DNA of 38,246 nt from Ignavibacteria bacterium (lineage in GTDB: Bacteria > Bacteroidota > Ignavibacteria > Kapaibacteriales > UBA4661), in the NCBI GenBank assembly GCA_014654705.1, contig JACVZY010000022.1, positions 40,673 to 78,918 of the forward strand, in the 5' to 3' direction. A program made the translations under genes and the position numbers. Under the pieces are notes generated by a model. The model saw nothing but the letters and a program-made list of their open reading frames with translations, was not told the origin of the DNA and ran no database searches. Shown one piece after another: positions 7,253-14,253 of this stretch. Within the stretch, counting starts at the first letter, position 1. Every line of letters begins with the position of its first letter.

Positions 7253-8542
7253 ATGAATAACAAGCGAGCACTTCTTCTGGTCGTTGTTGTCAGTTTTTGG
7301 GCGGTATTTATACTGCTCTCGGCATCTATTTTCTACGTTTTTGATGAATCACGCTTTACAGTCGAGTCACAATTTCCCTTTGTGCAGATTATTTTGCGCC
7401 ATCTACTCTGGTGGCTGGTATGGATTGGACTTACCTTCGCAGTGCTTTCCATTTGCCAGCGTTTCCCCATCACCACTTCTCCGGTTCGCAATGTATTCGT
7501 TCATATTCTCACCTTTGCGGTTCTTACGTCCTTCCATATCGGTTTTGTAGAGGTTGTTCTGCGCAATACCGTCTCGCCGGAAATGATGCTCATTCGGCAG
7601 ACCAAACGTGGTATGCTGAGTCGCCTGCTGACCGATACACTCTTTAGCCCTCAAAAATATGTGGAAGGCGATACGCAATTTAGTCGCCAGGGCGATACTA
7701 TTTTGGTCTCAAAAATCCCCACGCCCGATGCCGAAACACTCAAAAAACTGAATGACGCATTTCACCTAACCCGCATTCTTCGGGGCGTCATACCGATGAA
7801 TTTTCTGCTCTACTGCCTCATCGTCGGGGCGTGGCACGCTTTCAATTATTACCGCCTTTTCCGCGAACGCGAATTGCACACCAAAGAACTGCAAATCCTC
7901 TCGGCGCAACTGCAAGCAGAGTTAGTGCAGGCACAACTTCAGGCACTGCGGTCTCAGTTACAGCCGCATTTTCTTTTCAATACGCTCAATTCTATTGTCG
8001 CTCTCGTTCGTGCCGAACAAAAGCAGAATGCGATTCAGATGCTCACTCAGCTTGGTTCGCTCTTGCGCTACGTGCTGGAAGAAACAAATGACGATTTTGT
8101 ATCGGTCGAGCAAGAACTGAGTTTCATTCGCCGCTATATTTCTATTGAAGAAATTCGTTTCCAAAGCAAACTTATCCACAAACTTACCGTCGCACCGGAA
8201 GTATTGGAAGCGCAACTACCAAACCTCATCCTGCAACCCCTTGTTGAAAATGCCGTCAAGCACGGACTGGCAAACCATATAGGTTCAGTCGGGATTATTC
8301 ACATCACGGTTTCCCGCCACTCCCGGCACGACGAATCGCCGTTTCTCTGCATTGAAATTGCGGACAATGGCGTTGGATTGCCTCCGAACTGGAATATGAC
8401 TCATTCGGCTGGCATTGGTCTGAATAATGTTCTCTCGCGTTTACAGCATATTTACGGCGATGCGGCTTCGCTCGAATTAACTAATCGCCCTGACGGTGGC
8501 GTATCTGCTCGGTTGTGCTTGCCACTGGAACTTGCAGAATAA
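7253..8542 (+). CDS. LytS/YehU-type sensor histidine kinase
   Basis: A 429-residue inner-membrane sensor kinase. Four hydrophobic segments lie near residues 6-28, 46-67, 80-103 and 178-198, then a short coiled coil (ELHTKELQILSAQLQAELV). The His_kinase domain has the signature LRSQLQPHFLFNTLNSIVAL, with the phospho-accepting His239. LILQPLVENAVKHGLANH is the N box, and DNGVGLPPNW plus GIGLNNVLSRL are the G boxes. A longer reading from 7142 adds 37 residues without membrane character, so I start at the ATG at 7253. It is followed after 27 bases by its LytTR response regulator, the normal LytS/LytT pair. The large loop between segments 3 and 4 (~75 residues) is probably the extracytoplasmic sensor. 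Confidence 0.93.
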   Translation: MNNKRALLLVVVVSFWAVFILLSASIFYVFDESRFTVESQFPFVQIILRHLLWWLVWIGLTFAVLSICQRFPITTSPVRNVFVHILTFAVLTSFHIGFVEVVLRNTVSPEMMLIRQTKRGMLSRLLTDTLFSPQKYVEGDTQFSRQGDTILVSKIPTPDAETLKKLNDAFHLTRILRGVIPMNFLLYCLIVGAWHAFNYYRLFRERELHTKELQILSAQLQAELVQAQLQALRSQLQPHFLFNTLNSIVALVRAEQKQNAIQMLTQLGSLLRYVLEETNDDFVSVEQELSFIRRYISIEEIRFQSKLIHKLTVAPEVLEAQLPNLILQPLVENAVKHGLANHIGSVGIIHITVSRHSRHDESPFLCIEIADNGVGLPPNWNMTHSAGIGLNNVLSRLQHIYGDAASLELTNRPDGGVSARLCLPLELAE

Positions 8543-8569
8543 CTCGCCAGAACACTCAATTTTTTGACA

Positions 8570-9433
8570 ATGGATTCAACCACAATTCTTTCGCGTGTAG
8601 CAGAGGCTGTCGCCACACCAAACCGTTACAACGTGCTTCTGGTGGATGACGAGGATTTGGCGCGTCAAAATATTCGCCTGATGCTGCAAGATGACCGCGA
8701 AATTGCCTCAATTAGTGAATGTGTAAACGGCTTTGAGGCGGTAGAATTTCTGCACACAACCCCAACGGATATTGTTTTTTTGGATATTCAAATGCCCAAA
8801 ATGAACGGCTTCGATGTGCTTCAAACACTTGAGCCGTCGCAGATTCCCGTTGTGGTATTCATCACCGCATTTGACCGTTATGCACTCAAAGCATTTGACT
8901 CCAGTGCTGTGGATTATCTTTTGAAACCCGTTGAAGAAGAGCGCTTTTTTCAGACCTTAGAACGCGCAAAGAAAATGCGCCGACAGCAGAAAATAGACAA
9001 TATAACGACTCGGCTCTTAGAATTTCTCAACGAAAATCCCCTTTACACCCAGCAACCCACCGAGAGCGAGAGCGGCGACACGCACAACGCGAATGAATAC
9101 TGGGAACACATCACGCTCAATTCACGCGGACGGGCGGTCGTCGTAAAAACGCAAGACATTGATTGGATAGAGGCGGATACCTATTACGCTGAAATCCATA
9201 CCAAGCAAAAAACCTACCTTCTGCGGGAACGGATGCACATATTGGAAATGCGGCTTGACCCCACAATATTTCTGCGTATTCACCGCTCTATTATTGTCAA
9301 CGTCAATGTCATTCAAGAGCTGCAACACTTCACGCACAGCGACGGCGTGGTCGTTCTCACAGACGGGACAAAACTCAAATTTACCCGCACGTACAAATCC
9401 CGCCTCCAAGCAGCCCTGAATCTACGGCACTAA
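8570..9433 (+). CDS. LytTR-family response regulator
   Basis: A 287-residue DNA-binding regulator and partner of the LytS kinase just upstream. The receiver domain (residues ~20-140) has the acidic pair Asp26-Asp27, phospho-acceptor Asp72 (VFLDIQMPKMNG), Thr99 and Lys119 (YLLKPVE), all intact. The LytTR DNA-binding domain (~180-285) contains the segments IDWIEADTYYAEIHT and FLRIHRSIIVNVN. A TTG codon 6 bases earlier could also start it; I chose the ATG. It is the only receiver-domain protein in the window, which matters because seven other histidine kinases have no obvious partner here. Confidence 0.94.
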   Translation: MDSTTILSRVAEAVATPNRYNVLLVDDEDLARQNIRLMLQDDREIASISECVNGFEAVEFLHTTPTDIVFLDIQMPKMNGFDVLQTLEPSQIPVVVFITAFDRYALKAFDSSAVDYLLKPVEEERFFQTLERAKKMRRQQKIDNITTRLLEFLNENPLYTQQPTESESGDTHNANEYWEHITLNSRGRAVVVKTQDIDWIEADTYYAEIHTKQKTYLLRERMHILEMRLDPTIFLRIHRSIIVNVNVIQELQHFTHSDGVVVLTDGTKLKFTRTYKSRLQAALNLRH

Positions 9434-9485
9434 GCAACATCGTTTAAGGGTTCTCCTCTCTCTTCCCACCCCAAAAGTCCTGACA

Positions 9486-9780
9486 ATGCCTTTACTGGAC
9501 AGCATCAAACCCAAGCATTTGCGGCATATTGCCACCACGATTCGTACAGCGCTTCGTATCTTGGAAAAGGAACATATCACGATTGTTCACCCCGACCCAC
9601 GAGCGCGACACGTTTCTATTCGGTATCGCTGCGCAAATAACCCGTATTCCGCTTATCTGGCATGTGTGCGGCTATCCGAGCGAGAAAAATTTGACCGCAT
9701 CAACACAGCACCTGCATCGTCAGTGATTTGTGTATCAGAGGGCGTTGCAAAAGAGCGTTTTGGGCAGAACCATATCCAAT
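9486..9780 (+). pseudogene. Frameshifted remnant of a family-4-type glycosyltransferase N-terminus
   Basis: The 167-codon frame from 9486 is not a normal protein, but pieces of a GT4 N-terminal domain alternate between frames. Frame A (9486) gives IRTALRILEKEHITIVH. The +1 frame (9587-9705) gives HERDTFLFGIAAQITRIPLI then WHV. Frame A resumes with SSVICVSEGVAKERF (about 9718-9762). In GT4 enzymes these follow one another as '...IVHxHdxR...AArltriPliWHvR...IcvSegvakrF'. At least two frameshifts are needed and the C-terminal donor-binding half is missing. The fragment lies in the same orientation just downstream of the LytTR gene. Identification is by motif memory; a translated search would settle it. 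Confidence 0.55.
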
Positions 9781-9900
9781 CACCGCAAGAACGCATAAGA
9801 CAGGATACCATTGCTGAGGCACAGACAAAATACCGCGCCATTGACAACGATTCAAAAGAGCGGCATTCAAAATTGTCCACCTCGCCCTTGCGATATTCTA

Positions 9901-10010
9901 AGTTTATCTCTCCTTTTCATTGCACTTTAGTCCGCTTTGTTGCGAAACGTTTCCTCATGTCAATCCTCAGAAGTAATTTCATTCTGTGAATAGTAGCAGT
10001 TGTGTAATGT
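9901..10010 (+). repeat. Copy B of the lytS leader element
   Basis: This segment is similar to 7081-7171, with TTTCATTGCACTTT and TTTGTTGC in the same order and the TTGTGTA block ~50 bases further on. No lytS-like gene follows this copy; a terminator follows instead. It may be the leftover leader of a deleted paralogue. Confidence 0.5.
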
Positions 10011-10046
10011 TTAATCAGAATCATCGCTGCACTCTGAGCATAACTT

Positions 10047-10130
10047 ACTCAGCACCAGCCCTCTCACCGTGTGGCTTCGGGTCTAGAACCTCACCACAGA
10101 AAGCCACACGGGTGGGCTGAGTATTTTTTC
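10047..10130 (+). terminator. Strong hairpin terminator
   Basis: The inner stem CCGTGTGGCTT (10067-10077) pairs with AAGCCACACGG (10101-10111). The outer stem ACTCAGC (10047-10053) pairs with GCTGAGT (10116-10122). A TTTTTT run follows (10124-10129). The T run suits + strand transcripts from the lytSR side. The convergent DUF2807 gene ends at 10160. Confidence 0.82.
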
Positions 10131-10159
10131 GACTATTACCTTTTTAGCGAATCGCTTTC

Positions 10160-10852
10160 TTATCGTTTAACGAGCGAGCCGCTTCCACGAATGGACTGCG
10201 TAATAGAGGGTGAGCCTTTATAGTAAACATCACCACTGCCGCGTATTTGCGCATTGAGGGTTTTCTTCGCATGAACGTTTGCACTGCCGGAGCCGGAGAT
10301 TTCTACAATAACATCATCTGCTTCGAGATTATCCGCCATAACACTTCCACTGCCACTAATCCGCACATCGTGCCGTGCTGTTTTACCACCTTTGAACCGA
10401 ACTGAGCCGCTTCCGCTAATACCGCTCTGCATCTGCTTGGCATCAAAATCACTTTCCACATTAATCGAACCACTTCCGCTAATATTCACGCCCTCAAGTG
10501 TTGGGTTGACGATAGTATATTTCAAGTGAACATTATTCCATGAGCCTTTTTTCATACCAAGTGTCAGTGTGCCATCGCTACCGACTTCCGTGCGGACATT
10601 CTCAATCACGTTATCGTCTGCTTCCACGCGCACTTCGCGCTTTGCACCTTTGGTAATCACCACGTCGCCACTGCCGGTCAGATGAACTTTAGAGAATTCG
10701 GATACCTCACGGGTGTCGGATACAATTTTGCCGGAGCCTGTAGTGCCCCTGCCCCAAAACTGTGCCTGCAAGGATGTGGTAGCAAAAGCAACGAGAGCAA
10801 GAGCTGCAAACGCATGAGCGAATGCGTTTTTCAAGAAGTGTGTTGTTTTCAT
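10160..10852 (-). CDS. Exported DUF2807 (head-GIN, putative auto-transporter adhesin) protein
   Basis: A 230-residue protein with a signal peptide (residues ~1-31, ending SLQAQ). The mature part is a run of short beta turns carrying Gly-Ser-Gly: LTGSGDVVI, ISGSGSINV, ISGSGSVRF, ISGSGSVMA, ISGSGSANV, IRGSGDVYY and IRGSGSLVK, seven in all, spaced ~20-40 residues. This is the DUF2807 beta-helix pattern common in Bacteroidota, for periplasmic or surface proteins of unknown role. I use the ATG at 10852 rather than the TTG at 10861. It is divergent from the metallophosphoesterase; the 162 bases between them must hold both promoters. Confidence 0.9.
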   Translation of the reverse strand: MKTTHFLKNAFAHAFAALALVAFATTSLQAQFWGRGTTGSGKIVSDTREVSEFSKVHLTGSGDVVITKGAKREVRVEADDNVIENVRTEVGSDGTLTLGMKKGSWNNVHLKYTIVNPTLEGVNISGSGSINVESDFDAKQMQSGISGSGSVRFKGGKTARHDVRISGSGSVMADNLEADDVIVEISGSGSANVHAKKTLNAQIRGSGDVYYKGSPSITQSIRGSGSLVKR

Positions 10853-11014
10853 GGCTGTCAATAAAAAATGGTTACCAAAAAAGTTATCCCTTGCCTACGC
10901 AGAACCACGCGAAAATGTTGCACGGACTACCAGAGAAGGTTGATTTTTCGATACAAATAACCTATTTTGCAAACGTTCATCAACCCCATTCCCCCACATA
11001 CCTTCGATACGATT

Positions 11015-12004
11015 ATGCCCTCCTCTTCTCCTTCCCGACGTTCATTTCTCAAGCGCTCCGTAGCGTCATCGGCAGCATTACTCGCTTCCGGTACGGCGTT
11101 AGAGGCGCATACTACTTCTACATCGCTCCCCTTTGCTAACGTGCGCAAACGTGTTCTCCGCATCGCACACTTTACCGATGTACACGTGCAGCCGGAGCGC
11201 GGTGCAAGCGAAGGCATGGCAGCTTGCTTACGGCACATTAACGCACTTCAGGACAAGCCGGATATACTTTTCAATGGCGGCGATGCAATTTTCGACGGCT
11301 TAGAACAAAACGAACAACGCACCCAACTTCAATGGGATATATTTTTCGATACGCTGAAGCGTGAAACAAAGCTCCCCGTGCGGCATTGCATCGGCAATCA
11401 CGACGTGTGGGGATGGCTTCAGGACAAGAGCGGTGCGAAAGGCAACGAAGCACGCTATGGCAAAAAATGGGCAGTAGAAGTGTATGGAATGCCAAACCGC
11501 TATTACAGTTTTGCGCAAGCCGGATGGCATTTTATCGTGCTGGATAGTACGCAATCGCGCGGGAACATTGGCTACGAAGCACGGTTGGACAGCGAACAGT
11601 ACGAGTGGCTGCGCGGTGAACTGGCTTCGGTCAAACCCACAACGCCTGTACTAATAATGTCACATATCCCTATTCTCAGCATGACCTCGGCATTTTTTCT
11701 CCGCAAGCAAGAACACAACAGTGATTGGACAATTCAACGCAATCTCATGCACGCCGACGGTCTCCAAATTCAGCAGCTTTTTCGCAAATTCCCAAATGTG
11801 AAAGTCTGCCTCTCCGGACACACGCACCTCGTTGACAGACTTGATTACACGGGCGTAACGTATTTCTGCAACGGCGCTGTGAGTGGCGCGTGGTGGAAAG
11901 GGGCGTGGCAGGACTGCGAACCGGGCTATGCAGTGGTGAATCTCTACGATGACGGCTCGTTTGAACGGGAGTACATCACATACGGTTGGAAGCCGAAAGA
12001 ATAG
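11015..12004 (+). CDS. Tat-exported calcineurin-like metallophosphoesterase
   Basis: A 329-residue periplasmic or surface phosphoesterase. The N-terminus SPSRRSFLKRSVASSAALLASG is a textbook twin-arginine signal, which decides the start at 11015 over the in-frame codon at 10967. The two-metal site is complete: AHFTDVH (D-x-H), NGGDA (GD), CIGNHD (GNHD), MSHIP (H) and SGHTH (GHxH). Tat export fits a protein loaded with metal in the cytoplasm. The substrate is unknown; relatives include 3',5'-cyclic-nucleotide and purple-acid-type phosphatases. It converges with the TPR kinase (ends 12020) with 15 bases between and no terminator visible. Confidence 0.92.
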   Translation: MPSSSPSRRSFLKRSVASSAALLASGTALEAHTTSTSLPFANVRKRVLRIAHFTDVHVQPERGASEGMAACLRHINALQDKPDILFNGGDAIFDGLEQNEQRTQLQWDIFFDTLKRETKLPVRHCIGNHDVWGWLQDKSGAKGNEARYGKKWAVEVYGMPNRYYSFAQAGWHFIVLDSTQSRGNIGYEARLDSEQYEWLRGELASVKPTTPVLIMSHIPILSMTSAFFLRKQEHNSDWTIQRNLMHADGLQIQQLFRKFPNVKVCLSGHTHLVDRLDYTGVTYFCNGAVSGAWWKGAWQDCEPGYAVVNLYDDGSFEREYITYGWKPKE

Positions 12005-12019
12005 CTATGGAGGTAACTG

Positions 12020-14209
12020 CTAGATATACTTCTTCACTTCAAGCTCTTTGTCAAGAAGCGGCAGTTCCACAACCATCATTGCGCCTTTTCCTGCTTCACT
12101 TTCTATCCAGACCGCGCCGTTATGCATATCGACAATCTGCCGCACGATTGCCAAGCCGATACCGCTTGACGGCTCATCGCCGGTTGGCGTGGCAGAGAGC
12201 TTTTGAAAAAAGCCGAATGCCCGCACTTTGTCATCTGCCGTGAATCCCACACCTTCGTCTCTGACCGTGAATCGGGCTTTCCCGTCGTGGTGAGCAACTG
12301 CTATCCAGATTGTACCTGCAATCGGGGAGTATTTTATTGCGTTGCCAATCAAATTATCGAACACTTGGAATAATCGCTGCACGTCTCCCACCACCCATAC
12401 TTCCTCGTGTGGGCTAAAAATAAGCGTCTGTCCTTTGCGCTCGGAAGAATGAATGTGGTGCGCCAGCACACCGGCAACAATATCTTTAAGTTCGGTCGGC
12501 TGCAGTTGCACGTTCATTTTGCCGGCACCACGCGCTGCTGTGTCGAGCAAATCTCGCACAAGCCCACTCATCCGCTCTCCGGACTCGTTGATGTGGCGGA
12601 GCATATCTTGCGTTCTGGGGTCGTGCGTTGAATTATCATCAAGCAGCACATTGGTCAAGCCGATAATAACGCTAATGGGATTTTTCAAATCGTGCGATAC
12701 AATACCAAGCATATTCAACCGAAAGCGCTCTGCTTCTGAGAGCGCCTGATTTTTATACGAAAGTTCACGGTTCATTGCCTCTAATGCCGATTGTTGCTTG
12801 ACTCGCTCTGCATTGGCACGAAGCAATTCTTCATTGATGCGCTCTAAATGCTCGTTGGTGTGATGGGTTTCTGTTTGCGAAATCTTGAGTTGTTGCGCCT
12901 GTTCGGACTGAACCTTCAACTGGCGTTGAATTTCTTCGTTCGCTGCCTGTAGTTGTGCGTTTAATGCTTCCAGTTCTTGCGTTTGCTGCGAGATACGGCG
13001 GTTACGTTCCTCCACCAGCATAAAGGCTCGATGCTCTCGCCGTGCATAACGCCAAGCAAACATTCCCGCCACAGCTACTAGCACGACCAACACCGCCAGA
13101 CCAAAGGCAATGCGCCGTTGAAGCTGCTTATCGTTATCCAGTGCTTTCAAGCGGGCATCCATTTTCTGCGCATCGAAGTCCGCTTGTTGCAAAAGTATCG
13201 TATTGCGAATTTTGTCGGCATAGAGCATATCTTGGACTTCCACAAGCAACACTTGATAGGTAGAAGCCTGCTCGAACTTGCGAAGCGCTCGGTATCCTTC
13301 AGTGAGTGCCGTATAGACCTCTGGCATCATATCCTGTGTACTGATGGCTTTTGCAAGCGGAATCGCTTTCAACGCTTCGGCAATAGCTTTTTCCGGCTGC
13401 CCAAGTGCGTTGTAACTGCTGGCTGAGCGTCCATAATCAAATGCCAGCGCCCGACCAAGCCCCAGTGCCGTAGCAAAGGAAATTGCCTGCCCGTAGTATT
13501 CAAGCGCTTTTTGATGCTGCCCCTGAAGCGCATAACACTCACCCACATAGCCCAGCGATACGGTAAGGTTCGCAGTGTCGGCGTGGCGCCGGAAGAAGGC
13601 AATAGTTTTATTCAAATATTCCAGTGCTTCGGCGGGATGCTTCATCAGACGTTTATCTATGCCAATATCCAGCAAGAGCAACATTCTATTGGTGCTGTCG
13701 GCAAAGGAGGGCATGAGCGCAAGCGAGCGCAAGTGCTCGCGGTAGGAGCGTTCGGGGTCTTTGTACACACGCCGAAAAAGATTGCCTTTGTATTGTAAAA
13801 TTGTACCCAGCGTAGCATTGTCGCCAGTCTGCTCGGCAAGTGCTTGCCCTTGCAAAAACGCCCGCATCGCATCAGCATATTCGGAGCGCACATAATGGCA
13901 CCATCCCAAGGAAACAAGTGCGATTGCCTTACCGCGTGGGAAAGCGACACGCTCCGCAATACCGATAGCTTCTTGCGCCTCCCGTATGCCAACATCGGGA
14001 CTGGTCAGCCAGCGCGAATATGCTTGGTCTGCAAGTGCCAGCACAAACGCTGTATCGTTCTTCTGCTCGCGTGCATCTTCCAGACGGCGCTTTAGAGCAT
14101 CATCACCGGCAACAGCATGAGCAAGAAAACAAGACGACATCAGGGTAAGAATGACAAGCGCCATTCCCGCCCTGAACAATGCGTTTGCTGTCCATGCAGT
14201 ATTTCTCAC
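12020..14209 (-). CDS. TPR-sensor histidine kinase (divergent catalytic domain)
   Basis: A 729-residue membrane kinase starting with GTG at 14209, with AAGG ~9 bases upstream; an ATG for MALVILT at residue 16 is an alternative. Order: signal/anchor (11-34), TPR repeats (~45-330, e.g. LGYVGECYALQGQHQKALEYY), one membrane segment (367-387), a long coiled coil (390-490), HisKA with MLGIVSHDLKNP (His506), then HATPase with DNLIGNAIKYSP and DEGVGF. The TPRs precede the membrane segment, so they are probably periplasmic. Its C-terminus (FFQKLSATPTGDEPSSGIGL) is the least similar of the seven kinases. It is the last of three kinase genes in a row (gap of 44 bases to the one upstream). No receiver domain or adjacent regulator. 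Confidence 0.9.
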   Translation of the reverse strand: MRNTAWTANALFRAGMALVILTLMSSCFLAHAVAGDDALKRRLEDAREQKNDTAFVLALADQAYSRWLTSPDVGIREAQEAIGIAERVAFPRGKAIALVSLGWCHYVRSEYADAMRAFLQGQALAEQTGDNATLGTILQYKGNLFRRVYKDPERSYREHLRSLALMPSFADSTNRMLLLLDIGIDKRLMKHPAEALEYLNKTIAFFRRHADTANLTVSLGYVGECYALQGQHQKALEYYGQAISFATALGLGRALAFDYGRSASSYNALGQPEKAIAEALKAIPLAKAISTQDMMPEVYTALTEGYRALRKFEQASTYQVLLVEVQDMLYADKIRNTILLQQADFDAQKMDARLKALDNDKQLQRRIAFGLAVLVVLVAVAGMFAWRYARREHRAFMLVEERNRRISQQTQELEALNAQLQAANEEIQRQLKVQSEQAQQLKISQTETHHTNEHLERINEELLRANAERVKQQSALEAMNRELSYKNQALSEAERFRLNMLGIVSHDLKNPISVIIGLTNVLLDDNSTHDPRTQDMLRHINESGERMSGLVRDLLDTAARGAGKMNVQLQPTELKDIVAGVLAHHIHSSERKGQTLIFSPHEEVWVVGDVQRLFQVFDNLIGNAIKYSPIAGTIWIAVAHHDGKARFTVRDEGVGFTADDKVRAFGFFQKLSATPTGDEPSSGIGLAIVRQIVDMHNGAVWIESEAGKGAMMVVELPLLDKELEVKKYI

Positions 14210-14253
14210 AATGTTTACCTTACTGTTTTTGGCTCTCTATGAAGCCGATACTA

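Noticed and set aside
9486-9989. 167-residue hypothetical protein
   Set aside because: Glycosyltransferase motifs are split between this frame and the +1 frame, and the C-terminal part covers the repeated leader element, so it reads as a pseudogene.
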